DNA of 64,000 bases, taken from NCBI RefSeq assembly GCF_023556335.1, contig NZ_JAIKTS010000002.1, forward strand, positions 124,001-188,000, read 5' to 3'. Source of the stretch: Stenotrophomonas mori. GTDB taxonomy: Bacteria; Pseudomonadota; Gammaproteobacteria; Xanthomonadales; Xanthomonadaceae. Shown here piece by piece: positions 55,857-64,000 of this stretch; the stretch's first letter is position 1; each line of letters starts with the position of its first letter. A model generated the notes under the pieces. It was given only the letters and a program-made list of their open reading frames with translations. It searched no databases and had not been told where the DNA came from. The translations under genes and the position numbers were made by a program.

Positions 55857-56816
55857 ATGACCCGATTCCGCGAACTCGGCCGTTCCGGCCTGCAGGTCGG
55901 CCCCATCGCCTTCGGTGGCAACGTTTTCGGCTGGAGCGTGGACGAGAAGACCGCGTTCACCCTGCTCGACGCGTTCGTCGAGGCCGGCTTCAACCTGATC
56001 GACACCGCCGACGTCTACCCGGCCTGGGTGCCCGGCAACCAGGGCGGCGAGTCGGAGACCATCATCGGCCGCTGGCTCAGGCACAGCGGCAAGCGCAGCC
56101 AGGTGGTGGTCGCCACCAAGGTGGCCAAGTGGGCCGACCGCCCTGGGCTGTCGGCGGCCAACATCGACGCGGCCATCGACGATTCGCTGCGCCGCCTGCA
56201 GACCGACGTGGTCGACCTCTACCAGGCCCACGAAGACGATGAATCGGTGCCGCTGGAAGAGACCCTCGGCGCCTTCGCGCGCCTGATCGACGCCGGCAAG
56301 GTGCGCGCCATCGGCGCCTCCAACTACCGCGCCGCGCGCCTGCGCGATGCCTTGAAGGTGTCGGCCGACTACCACCTGCCGCGCTACGAGAGCCTGCAGC
56401 CGGAGTACAACCTCTACGACCGCGCCGGCTACGAAACCGGACTCGAACCGCTGGCACGGGAGCAGGGGCTCGGCGTGATCGGCTACTACGCGCTGGCCAG
56501 CGGCTTCCTCAGCGGCAAGTACCGCAGCGCCGAGGATGCCGGCAAGAGCGGCGCGCGCGGCGCCAAGGTGGTCGCGCAGTACCTCAATCCGCGCGGGCAG
56601 CGCATTCTCGACGCGCTCGACGATGTCGCCGCCACCCACCGCGCCACCCCCGCGCAGGTGGCGCTGGCCTGGCTGATCGCACGGCCCGGGATCACCGCGC
56701 CCATCGTCAGCGCCACCGGCGTGGAGCAGCTGCACGAGGTGCTGGCCGCGGCCCGACTGGCGCTGTCGCCGCAGGACGTGGCCCAGCTCGACGCCGCCAG
56801 CGCCGAATCCGCCTGA
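55857..56816 (+). CDS. aldo/keto reductase
   Basis: 319 residues, TIM barrel. The catalytic set is visible: Asp and Tyr in NLIDTADVYPAW, Lys in VVATKVAKW and His in LYQAHEDD. NADPH-binding SATGVEQL is near the end. It reduces an aldehyde or ketone; the substrate is unknown. AAGGAG lies six bases before the ATG at 55857; the GTG two codons earlier touches the Shine-Dalgarno and is unlikely. Confidence 0.92.
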   Translation: MTRFRELGRSGLQVGPIAFGGNVFGWSVDEKTAFTLLDAFVEAGFNLIDTADVYPAWVPGNQGGESETIIGRWLRHSGKRSQVVVATKVAKWADRPGLSAANIDAAIDDSLRRLQTDVVDLYQAHEDDESVPLEETLGAFARLIDAGKVRAIGASNYRAARLRDALKVSADYHLPRYESLQPEYNLYDRAGYETGLEPLAREQGLGVIGYYALASGFLSGKYRSAEDAGKSGARGAKVVAQYLNPRGQRILDALDDVAATHRATPAQVALAWLIARPGITAPIVSATGVEQLHEVLAAARLALSPQDVAQLDAASAESA

Positions 56817-56896
56817 ATGCGGCGCGGGTTGAATCCCGCGCCGCCCCGGCCGTAGCATCGCCCTCGCAGGGACCCGCCCGCGACCGGAGACCGCTC

Positions 56897-57199
56897 ATGC
56901 CGCATCCGCATCCCGACGACCCGCACGGCTTCGACCTGGATGCCGAGCTCGAGTACTGGCGCGCCGTGCACGCCATCGGCCGGCTCGGCCACCACGACTT
57001 CGACCAGTACCGGCACCTGCTGCGGATGGGCCTGGAGGTCTACCGCGCCTGGCCCGATGCCAGCGAGGAGCAGCGCTACCGCGTGCTTCAGGACAGCTAC
57101 CACCGGCGCGCGCCGGGCCTGGCGGTAGCGTGGGACGAAGCACGCTGGCTGGTGCGCCATGCCTGGCAGCACGCCGGACAGGCGCGCGCGCTGCACTGA
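56897..57199 (+). CDS. hypothetical acidic/histidine-rich protein
   Basis: 100 residues, soluble, with no signal. It opens with HPHPDDPHGF and is mainly helical, rich in Trp, Tyr, His and Arg. It follows the aldo/keto reductase gene by 80 bases on the same strand. CGGAGA precedes the ATG. No family was recognised; codon use looks like a real gene. Confidence 0.65.
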   Translation: MPHPHPDDPHGFDLDAELEYWRAVHAIGRLGHHDFDQYRHLLRMGLEVYRAWPDASEEQRYRVLQDSYHRRAPGLAVAWDEARWLVRHAWQHAGQARALH

Positions 57200-57211
57200 G
57201 CGGCGCGCGCC

Positions 57212-57940
57212 TCAGTCCGCCGCCAGCAGCCAGCCGCGCAGGGCGGCACTCACCGCCTCCGGCTTCTCCATCGGCGCCAGGTGCCCGCAGGCGGGGATCA
57301 CCACCAGCCGCGACTGCGGCACCAGCGCGTGCATCTCCTCGCTCACCGCCGGCGGGGTGATGCGGTCGTTGGCCCCGCACACGATCAGCAGCGGATCGCG
57401 GTAGCCGGCGAGCACGTCGCGCCCCTCCACCCGCTCCAGCGCGCTCTGCCGCAGGAACACCTCCGCGCCCAGGCGCGCGGTCATGGCACGCACGCGCTGC
57501 ACCAGCCCGTGGTCGCCCAGCCGCGAGGCATCGATGTAGCTGCGCATCAGCGTGTCGCCGAACCCATGGAACCTGCCGGGCAGGCGCACGCTGGCCCGCT
57601 GCGCGCGGCGCTGCGCCGCCCGCTCCGGCGAATCGGCATGCATCGAACTGCCGACCAGCGCCAGCCGCCGTACGCGCCCGGGCGCGATGCGCAGGATCTG
57701 CTGGGCGACGAAACCGCCGAGCGAGAACCCGGCCAGTGCGAACCGTGGCGGCGCCTGCGCCAGCACGTCCTCGGCCACCGCCCGCAGGGTGTGGCCGCGG
57801 GTCTGGTCGCCGACCGTGCAGTCGGCGATGTCGGACAGGTCGGCCAGCTGCGCGCGCCACAGTTCGGCATCGTTGAGCAGCCCGGGCAACAGCAGCAGCG
57901 GGATCTTGCCGGGTGCGTGCCCGGCGGTGGTGGCGTCCAT
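57212..57940 (-). CDS. alpha/beta hydrolase
   Basis: 242 residues. LLLLPGLLNDAELW (oxyanion region), nucleophile elbow GFSLGG, acid in CGANDRITP and base in PACGHLAPMEKP complete the triad. This resembles esterase/lactonase-type hydrolases of the MhpC/RutD kind; the substrate is unknown. The start at 57940 gives a normal N-terminus; 24 codons upstream in frame look non-coding. It lies 75 bases after the Pat gene on the same strand. Confidence 0.85.
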   Translation of the reverse strand: MDATTAGHAPGKIPLLLLPGLLNDAELWRAQLADLSDIADCTVGDQTRGHTLRAVAEDVLAQAPPRFALAGFSLGGFVAQQILRIAPGRVRRLALVGSSMHADSPERAAQRRAQRASVRLPGRFHGFGDTLMRSYIDASRLGDHGLVQRVRAMTARLGAEVFLRQSALERVEGRDVLAGYRDPLLIVCGANDRITPPAVSEEMHALVPQSRLVVIPACGHLAPMEKPEAVSAALRGWLLAAD

Positions 57941-58015
57941 GCCGCCATTGTCGCGCCGCACGCCGGCTTCGGGTACCGCCGGGCCGTGGATCGCGCGGGG
58001 CTGCCCGCGCACGGG

Positions 58016-60724
58016 TCAGGCCGGGGTCGCGGTCCGCACCGGCAGGGTGACATGCATGAGACTGGGATCGTCGACGTCGGAGCGGACCTTGAAGCCCAGC
58101 GTCCGGCACATCGCCAGCATGGTGCTGTTCTCGCGCAGCACCTGGCCCTCGACCACGTTCAGGCCCTGCCAGCGCGCGTACTCGATCATGATCTGCATCA
58201 GCTTCCAGCCGATCCCGTGGCCCTTGAGGTCGGAGCGGATCAGGATGCCGTACTCGCCGCGGTCGTAGTCGGCGTCGGCATGCAGGCGCACCGCCCCGAG
58301 CATTTCGCCGGTCGGCGGATCGATCGCCACCAGCGCGATCGAGCGCGCGTAGTCGAGCTGGGTCAGGCGGGCGATGAACTCATGGCTGAAGTGGCGGACC
58401 GACTGGAAGAAGCGCAGCCGCAGGTCGTCGTCGCTGACGCGCGCGAAGAAGGCGCGGAACAGCGCGTCGTCCTCCGGGCGTACCGGGCGCACGAAGGCCG
58501 TGCCGCCGTCGGCCAGGGCGATGCGGCGTTCCCATTCGGTGGGATAGGGAAAGATCGCGAAGCGCGGGTGGCCACGGCCCTTGTGCAGCCGCCGCGCCGG
58601 GGCGATGGCGATGCGCGCGTCCAGCGCCATCACGCCACCGGCATCGGCCAGCAGGGGGTTGAGGTCCAGGCCGCGGATCTCCGGGATGTCCGCGGCCAGC
58701 TGCGCCAGCTTGACCAGCACCAGCGCCACCGCGCGGACGTCGGCGGCCGGCACGTCGCCGTAGGCGGCGAGGATGCGCGATACCCGGGTACGGCCGATCA
58801 CTTCGTGCGCCAGGCGCAGGTCCAGGGGCGGCAGCGCCAGGGTCTTGTCGTCGATCACCTCCACCGCGGTGCCGCCACGGCCGAACACCAGTACCGGGCC
58901 GAACACCGGGTCGTCGGCGATCCCGGCGATAAGCTCGCGCGCCTTGGGCCGCACCAGGGTCGGCTGCACCAGCAGGCCGTCCAGACGCGCCTGCGGCCGC
59001 AGCGTGCGTGCGCGCTCGAGGATCGAGGCCGCCGCCTGCTGCACCGCCTGCAGGGTACCCAGGTTCAGACGCACGCCATCGACGTCGGACTTGTGCGGGA
59101 TGTCCGGCGAGAGCACCTTCACCGCCACCGTCGCGCCCTGCTCGAGCAGCGGCTGCGCCAGTTCCATCGCCTCCTGCGGGTCGCGCGCGACCATCACCGC
59201 CAGCGAGGGAATGCCGTAGGCCTCCAGCAGCGCATGCGTGGCCACCGGGTCCAGCCACTGCTGGCCCTTGGCCAGCGCCGCGTCGACCAGCGCGCGCGCG
59301 GCGCGCGCATCGACCACGAAATCGGCCGGCAGGCTCGGCGGCGTCTCCATCAGCGCCGCCTGCGCCTTGCGGTAGCGCACCAGGTGCTGGAAGCCGCGCA
59401 CCGCCTCGGCCTCGCTCGGATAGGTCGGCACCCGCGCGGTGTTGAGGGTGGCGGTGGCCTGCTCGTCGTTGCCCAGCCAGACCGCGAACACCGGCTTGTC
59501 GCGGAGCGGGTGCGGGCACTGGCCCAGGGTCCGGGTCAGCGCCTGGGCGGCCTCCACCGACGAAGTGAAGGCGGTCGGCACGTTGATCACCAGCAGCGCA
59601 TCGTTGCCGTCGTCGGCCAGCAGCGCCTCCACCGCCGCGGCGTAGCGCTCGCCGCCGGCGTCGACCACGATGTCCACCGGGTTGTCGCGCGACCAGCCCT
59701 GCGACAGCGCGCGGTCCAGGCGGTCGACGGTTGCCGGCGACAGCGTCGCCAGGGTGCCGCCGAGCGCCTGCAGCTGGTCCACCGCCAACCGGCCGATGCC
59801 GCCGCCGTTGCTGAGGATCGCCAGCCGGTGGCCCGGGAACGTGCCCCGCCGGCCCAGCGTCTCGGCCGCGGTGAACAGCTCGTCCAGCGCGCCCACCCGC
59901 AGCAGCCCGGCGCGGTTGAAGGCCGCGCCGTAGACCGCATCGGATGCGGCCAGGGCCTGCGAATGGGTCTCCGCGCGGGCATCGGCGGTGCGCGGCTGGC
60001 GCCCCGACTTGACCACCACCACCGGCTTGGCGCGCGCCGCGGCGCGTGCCGCGGACATGAACTTGCGCGCGTCGCTGATCTGGTCGACGTAGAGCAGGAT
60101 CGCGCGGGTGCGGTAGTCGGCCGCGAAGTGGTCCAGCAGGTCGCCGAAATCCACGTCCAGCGCATCGCCCAGCGACACCACCGCGGAAAAGCCGATCGAG
60201 CGCGCCGCGCCCCACTCCACCAGTGCCGCGGCGACGGCGCTGGACTCGGAGATCAGCGCCAGGTCGCCGGCCAGCGGCGTGCGCGCGGCGATGGAGGCGT
60301 TGAGCCGCGCATGCGGCGCGATCACCCCCAGGCAGTGCGGCCCCAGCACGCGCATGCCCTTCGGCCGCGCCGCGGCCTCCACCTGCGCGGCCAGCGAGCC
60401 CGGTCCGCGCCCCAGGCCGGCGGTGAGGATGATGGCCGCGGCCACGCCGAGCTCGGCCGCCGCCGCCACCACCTGCGTCACCTTCGCCGGCGGCGCGGTG
60501 ATCACCACCAGGTCCGGCACCCAGGGCAGGTCCTTGAGCCGCTTGACCGTGCGCAGGCCGTCGATCTGCGCATGGCGGGGGTTGACCCAGCCGATCTGGC
60601 CGGCGAACCCGGCCTCGCGCAGGTTGCGTACCACCGCGCGGCCGGCCGAGCGCGCGCGCGGACTGCCGCCGACGACGGCCACGGAGCGGGGACGGAACAC
60701 GGTCTGCAGGTGGTAGGTGCTCAT
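58016..60724 (-). CDS. bifunctional ADP-forming acyl-CoA synthetase/GNAT acetyltransferase (Pat type)
   Basis: 902 residues, the full length of protein lysine acetyltransferase Pat/PatZ. Order: CoA-binding NDP-type domain (1-130, VAVVGGSPR), succinyl-CoA-synthetase-like ligase domain (150-310), ATP-grasp domain (about 480-700) and C-terminal GNAT domain (about 740-890, with GHGIGWKLMQIMIEYAR and VLRENSTMLAMCRTLGFKV). In enterobacteria it acetylates and silences acetyl-CoA synthetase. Residue His254 in ETHSQALAASD aligns with the phosphohistidine of true ADP-forming synthetases, which I recall being replaced in Salmonella Pat. Confidence 0.9.
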   Translation of the reverse strand: MSTYHLQTVFRPRSVAVVGGSPRARSAGRAVVRNLREAGFAGQIGWVNPRHAQIDGLRTVKRLKDLPWVPDLVVITAPPAKVTQVVAAAAELGVAAAIILTAGLGRGPGSLAAQVEAAARPKGMRVLGPHCLGVIAPHARLNASIAARTPLAGDLALISESSAVAAALVEWGAARSIGFSAVVSLGDALDVDFGDLLDHFAADYRTRAILLYVDQISDARKFMSAARAAARAKPVVVVKSGRQPRTADARAETHSQALAASDAVYGAAFNRAGLLRVGALDELFTAAETLGRRGTFPGHRLAILSNGGGIGRLAVDQLQALGGTLATLSPATVDRLDRALSQGWSRDNPVDIVVDAGGERYAAAVEALLADDGNDALLVINVPTAFTSSVEAAQALTRTLGQCPHPLRDKPVFAVWLGNDEQATATLNTARVPTYPSEAEAVRGFQHLVRYRKAQAALMETPPSLPADFVVDARAARALVDAALAKGQQWLDPVATHALLEAYGIPSLAVMVARDPQEAMELAQPLLEQGATVAVKVLSPDIPHKSDVDGVRLNLGTLQAVQQAAASILERARTLRPQARLDGLLVQPTLVRPKARELIAGIADDPVFGPVLVFGRGGTAVEVIDDKTLALPPLDLRLAHEVIGRTRVSRILAAYGDVPAADVRAVALVLVKLAQLAADIPEIRGLDLNPLLADAGGVMALDARIAIAPARRLHKGRGHPRFAIFPYPTEWERRIALADGGTAFVRPVRPEDDALFRAFFARVSDDDLRLRFFQSVRHFSHEFIARLTQLDYARSIALVAIDPPTGEMLGAVRLHADADYDRGEYGILIRSDLKGHGIGWKLMQIMIEYARWQGLNVVEGQVLRENSTMLAMCRTLGFKVRSDVDDPSLMHVTLPVRTATPA

Positions 60725-60796
60725 CGCGGTGCCGGCAACGGGAACGCGACCAAAGGTACACGCGTCGCGATGCGCATGGCATGAGCGTGATCAAGC

Positions 60797-60823
60797 GGCC
60801 GTCCGCCGCCTGGGCGGACGGCC
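60797..60823 (-). terminator. hairpin after mgtE
   Basis: Perfect eleven-base-pair stem, GGCCGTCCGCC with GGCGGACGGCC around GCCTG, 11 bases past the mgtE stop and between mgtE and the Pat gene. There is only a short T-stretch after it. Confidence 0.6.
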
Positions 60824-60833
60824 CGCCGCGGCG

Positions 60834-62204
60834 CTACAGCAGGGTTCCGCCGAGGATCGCCGCGGCGATGCTGAAATAGATCACCAGCCCGGTCACGTCC
60901 ACCAGCGTGGCCACGAACGGCGCCGACGCGCTGGCCGGGTCGAAGCCCAGGCGCTTGAGCACGAACGGCAGCATCGCGCCGGACAGCGAACCGAAGGTGA
61001 CGATGCCCACCAGCGCCGCGCCGATGGTCACCGCCAGCAGCTGCCAGTGCTCGCCGTAGTCGTGCAGCCCGGCCAGCTGCCAGACGCTGATGCGGATGAC
61101 CGCCAGCACCCCGAGGATGGTGCCCAGCACCACCCCGGTGGGCACCTCGCGCACGGCCACCTTCCACCAGTCGCGCAGGCGCAGCTCCTGCAGCGCCAGC
61201 GAGCGGATCAGCAGCGAAGTCGCCTGCGAACCGGAGTTGCCGCCGGAGCTCATAATCAGCGGGATGAACAGCGTCAGCACCACCGCCCGCGCCAGCGCGT
61301 CCTCGTAGTGCTGCATCGCGCTGGCGGTGAGCATCTCGCCGAGGAACAGCACGCTCAGCCAGCCGGCGCGCTTGCGGATCATGTCGAGGAAGCCGATCTG
61401 CATGTAGGGCCGGTCCAGCGCCTCGACGCCGCCGAACTTGTGCACGTCCTCGGTGGATTCGTCGATCAGCGCGTCGAGGATGTCGTCGACGGTGACGATG
61501 CCCAGCAGCTGCCGTTGCGCGTCCACCACCGGGATCGCCAGCAGGTCGTGGCGGCGGATCAGCTGCGCGACCTCCTCCTGGTCGAGCAGGGCGCCGACGG
61601 TCACCGGCGGATTGACCTGGGCGACATCGAGGATGGGGTCGTCCGGCGCGCCGGTGATCAGCCGGCGCATGGTCACCACCTGCTGCAGCTGGCCGGTGTC
61701 CGGATCGAGCACGTAGATCGCGTAGACGGTCTCGCGGTTGCGTTCCACTTCGCGGATGTGCTGCAGGGTCTGGCCCACGGTCCAGTCGGCGGGCACGCTG
61801 ACGAACTCGGTGGTCATCAGCGCGCCGGCGGTGTTGGGCGGGTAGCTGAGCAGCAGCTGGATGGAGCGGCGCGCCTCCGGGTCCAGCAGCGGGATCAGCC
61901 GCGCGCGCGCGTCCTGGTCCAGCTCGTGGACGATGTCGGTGGCGCGGTCGTCGGCCATCAGGCCCAGCAGCGCCGCGGCACGCGCCGGCGGCAGCGCCGC
62001 GACCAGCTCGGCGGCATGCTGCAGTTCCGGGGCCTCCAGCAGCTTGACCGCGCGGGGCAGCGGCAGCGACGCCAGGGTCGCCGAGGCGCGCTCGCGCTCG
62101 AGGTGGTTGAGGTAGACCACGGCGTCGGCGGTGTTGAAGCCCGCCAGCGGCGCGCCCAGTACCGAGGCATCCGCCCGGGGACGCAGGAGTTGTTTCTGGT
62201 TCAT
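60834..62204 (-). CDS. mgtE: magnesium transporter MgtE
   Basis: 456 residues: the MgtE N domain (about 20-135, helical, with PPARAAALLGLM), two CBS domains (about 140-260, with SYPPNTAGALMTTEFVSVP and VDAQRQLLGIVTVDDIL), a connecting helix, and five membrane helices. FIPLIMSSGGNSGSQATSLLIRSLA and VTFGSLSGAMLPFVLKRLGFDPASASAPFVATLVD are the pore signatures. It is a Mg2+ channel gated by cytosolic Mg2+. No M-box riboswitch was recognised upstream. Confidence 0.95.
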   Translation of the reverse strand: MNQKQLLRPRADASVLGAPLAGFNTADAVVYLNHLERERASATLASLPLPRAVKLLEAPELQHAAELVAALPPARAAALLGLMADDRATDIVHELDQDARARLIPLLDPEARRSIQLLLSYPPNTAGALMTTEFVSVPADWTVGQTLQHIREVERNRETVYAIYVLDPDTGQLQQVVTMRRLITGAPDDPILDVAQVNPPVTVGALLDQEEVAQLIRRHDLLAIPVVDAQRQLLGIVTVDDILDALIDESTEDVHKFGGVEALDRPYMQIGFLDMIRKRAGWLSVLFLGEMLTASAMQHYEDALARAVVLTLFIPLIMSSGGNSGSQATSLLIRSLALQELRLRDWWKVAVREVPTGVVLGTILGVLAVIRISVWQLAGLHDYGEHWQLLAVTIGAALVGIVTFGSLSGAMLPFVLKRLGFDPASASAPFVATLVDVTGLVIYFSIAAAILGGTLL

Positions 62205-62513
62205 GGTGATTCGCCTCTACCGGGTTGCGGCCGCAACGCCTGCGCCAGGCGAACCGGCCCTTCAGGCGGTCGCCGTCGCCGGCATCGAACAGGATCGACG
62301 TCTACTGTCGCTGGACATGGGTGGGACTCCGAAAGGGTGCTGCGCGGCGTCGGCCGGCAGCCAGGCGAGTCTGCCGCCGCGTCGCGATCGCGGTCAAGCG
62401 GCAGCAGGTGAAATTCCCACGCCGGCCGCCGCGCGATACTCTTTGCAGGCGCGTCGGCGCCCGGCCATCGGCGGCCCGGGCGCGGCGCTTTCCTTCGATG
62501 CGACCCGGGTGCG
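62205..62513. other. divergent intergenic region, mgtE / antiporter
   Basis: 309 bases between divergent starts, so both promoters should lie here. The central part includes a few A/T-richer patches (near 62290-62300 and 62435-62445). I see no gene, repeat or clear hairpin. Confidence 0.4.
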
Positions 62514-64000
62514 ATGCCAATGCAGGGCGGCGGTCTGGAACTGGCTCTGGTGCTGCTGCTGGCGGCGGTGGTCGCCGTGCCCGTGTTCAAGCGCTTCGGC
62601 CTGGGCGCGGTGCTGGGCTACCTGGCCGCCGGCGTGATGCTCGGGCCGCACGTGCTGGCCTTCGTGCACGACGCCGAACGCATCCTCAACGCCGCCGAGA
62701 TCGGCGTGGTCATGCTGCTGTTCCTGATCGGGCTGGAGCTGTCGCCGGCGCGGCTGATGGTGATGCGGCGCCCGGTGTTCGGCGGTGGCACGCTGCAGGT
62801 GCTGGTCAGTGCCGGCCTGCTCGGCGGGCTGTTGCTGCTGCACCATTTCCACTGGAAGAGCGCGCTGGTGGTCGGCACCGCACTGGCGCTGTCCTCCACC
62901 GCCATCGGTCTGCAGCTGCTGTCCGAGCACAAGGCGCTCAACAGCGACTATGGCCGCTTCGGCTTCGCCATCCTTCTGTTCCAGGACCTGGCGGCGATTC
63001 CGCTGCTGGCGGCGATCCCGCTGCTGGGCGGCATCCGCAACCAGACCCTGACCTGGCAGCATGTCGCCAGCGCCCTGGGCGCGCTGGCGGTGGTGATCCT
63101 GCTGGGCCGGCCGCTGCTGCGGCACCTGTTCGGTACGGTCGCGCGCACGCGCATGCCCGAGGTGTTCACCGCCAGTGCGCTGCTGGTGGTGCTGGGCACC
63201 GCATGGCTGATGCAGAAGGCCGGCCTGAGCCCCAGCCTGGGCGCCTTCCTGGCCGGCGTGCTGCTGGCCGACTCCGAATATCGCCACGAGATCGAATCGC
63301 AGATCGAGCCGTTCAAGGGGCTGCTGCTGGGGTTGTTCTTCATCGCCATCGGCATGAGCATCGACCTGGCGCGCATCGCCGCCGAGCCGGCGCTGATCGC
63401 GCTGGGCGTGGGCCTGCTGCTGGCGGTCAAGTTCGGGGTCCTGGTGCTGGTCGGCCTGGCCGCGCGCATGCCCCTGCGCAGTGCGCTGATGCTGGGCAGC
63501 GTGCTGTGGCTGGGCGGCGAGTTCGCGTTCGTCGTATTCAACGAGGCCGAGCGCGCGCGCCTGCTGGACCGCGTCGACCACGACCGCCTGGTGGCCATCG
63601 TCAGCCTGTCCATGGCGCTGACGCCGGTGCTGATGATCGGCCTCAAGCGCCTGCTGCGCCTGCGCGCGCCGAGCGCCCCGGCCCGGCCCGCACCGGACAA
63701 CCTGAGCGAGGTCCCCGCCCAGCACCCGCAGGTGCTGATCGCCGGCATGGGCCGCTTCGGCCAGGTCGTGGCGCGCTTGTTGACCGCCCGCCACATCCCG
63801 TTCGTGGCACTGGAGGCCGATCCGGACACGGTGGAGGACCTGCGCCGCTTCGGCAACCACCTCTACTACGGCGACCCGACCCGGCCGGACCTGCTGCGCG
63901 CCGCCGGCGGCGACCAGATCCGGGTGTTCGTGATGGCCATGGACGATCCCGACACCAACCTGCGCGCGGTGCGCCTGATCCGCCGGCTGTATCCCCAGGC
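62514..64000 (+). CDS. KefC-type monovalent cation:proton antiporter (partial, runs off the right edge)
   Basis: At least 495 residues in an open frame that reaches the window's end. About twelve hydrophobic segments of the CPA2 antiporter fold come first, with GYLAAGVMLGPHVLAF, LFLIGLELSP and LSSTAIGLQLLSEHKALNSDYGRFGFAILLFQDLAAIPLLA (the conserved ion site Gln-Asp). A TrkA-N NAD-binding domain begins at about residue 405 with VLIAGMGRFGQVVARLL. This layout matches KefB/KefC potassium efflux antiporters gated by glutathione adducts. ATG at 62514 or 62520 is the start. Confidence 0.9.
   Translation, partial: MPMQGGGLELALVLLLAAVVAVPVFKRFGLGAVLGYLAAGVMLGPHVLAFVHDAERILNAAEIGVVMLLFLIGLELSPARLMVMRRPVFGGGTLQVLVSAGLLGGLLLLHHFHWKSALVVGTALALSSTAIGLQLLSEHKALNSDYGRFGFAILLFQDLAAIPLLAAIPLLGGIRNQTLTWQHVASALGALAVVILLGRPLLRHLFGTVARTRMPEVFTASALLVVLGTAWLMQKAGLSPSLGAFLAGVLLADSEYRHEIESQIEPFKGLLLGLFFIAIGMSIDLARIAAEPALIALGVGLLLAVKFGVLVLVGLAARMPLRSALMLGSVLWLGGEFAFVVFNEAERARLLDRVDHDRLVAIVSLSMALTPVLMIGLKRLLRLRAPSAPARPAPDNLSEVPAQHPQVLIAGMGRFGQVVARLLTARHIPFVALEADPDTVEDLRRFGNHLYYGDPTRPDLLRAAGGDQIRVFVMAMDDPDTNLRAVRLIRRLYPQ

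Noticed and set aside
60834..62513. M-box (magnesium) riboswitch upstream of mgtE
   Set aside because: The 309-base upstream region shows none of the conserved M-box core or an associated terminator.

Overview
The window is GC-rich chromosomal DNA (about 70% GC by eye) from a gammaproteobacterium of the Xanthomonadaceae/Lysobacteraceae group (Stenotrophomonas, Lysobacter, Luteimonas or Pseudoxanthomonas type). The evidence is the complete OleA-B-C-D olefin pathway, a dipeptidyl peptidase IV of the Stenotrophomonas type, palindromic repeats beginning with GTAG like those of Stenotrophomonas, and many exported peptidases and lipoproteins. No rRNA, tRNA, prophage, insertion sequence or CRISPR array was found. 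The genus cannot be fixed from the sequence alone.

Layout. 1-9186: oleD (cut by the left edge), oleC, oleB and oleA all lie on the minus strand, but single plus-strand genes are slotted between them: an exported beta-lactamase-fold hydrolase, a YkgJ-like cysteine-cluster protein and a SEC-C protein. A membrane-anchored winged-helix/TPR regulator follows oleC by 12 bases. 9415-13424: a DUF4156 lipoprotein, a large M16 metallopeptidase, and a small secreted repeat protein behind a convincing sigma-54 promoter with two upstream palindromes. 13527-17466: trmL, then a glutarate catabolism pair (family III CoA-transferase and glutaryl-CoA dehydrogenase) with a RIO kinase between them. 17692-28040: an amino-acid permease, dinG, aroE, a beta-propeller protein, hemB with bestrophin and SHOCT neighbours, small membrane proteins and lipoproteins, and a low-GC secreted protein of 64 residues with six cysteines in mirror-symmetric spacing.

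28311-41611: a DUF885 protein, dipeptidyl peptidase IV, a glutathione S-transferase, a YqhA family protein, a TonB-C domain lipoprotein, ferredoxin-NADP reductase, a YadGH-type ABC exporter, a VOC protein, ketopantoate reductase and an OmpA-like lipoprotein with an internally duplicated domain. 41654-49422: a heavy-metal RND efflux operon (CzcCBA/CusCBA type) divergent from its probable two-component system. 49433-64000: tatD, hrpB, a repeat-rich stretch, rluE, an exported methyltransferase, an aldo-keto reductase, an alpha/beta hydrolase, a Pat-type acyl-CoA ligase/acetyltransferase, mgtE and the start of a KefC-type antiporter.

How the genes work together. OleA condenses two acyl-CoAs, OleD reduces the product, OleC closes a beta-lactone and OleB decarboxylates it to a long-chain olefin. 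The CoA-transferase and GcdH convert glutarate to crotonyl-CoA. CzcCBA with its response regulator and kinase forms a metal-responsive efflux module. Most other genes are housekeeping or envelope functions. The least explained sequence is in four places: the sigma-54 region (12773-13424), the cysteine protein (27794-28180), the duplicated hrpB 3' end with the 140-base repeat array (52786-53680), and the interleaved ole locus.
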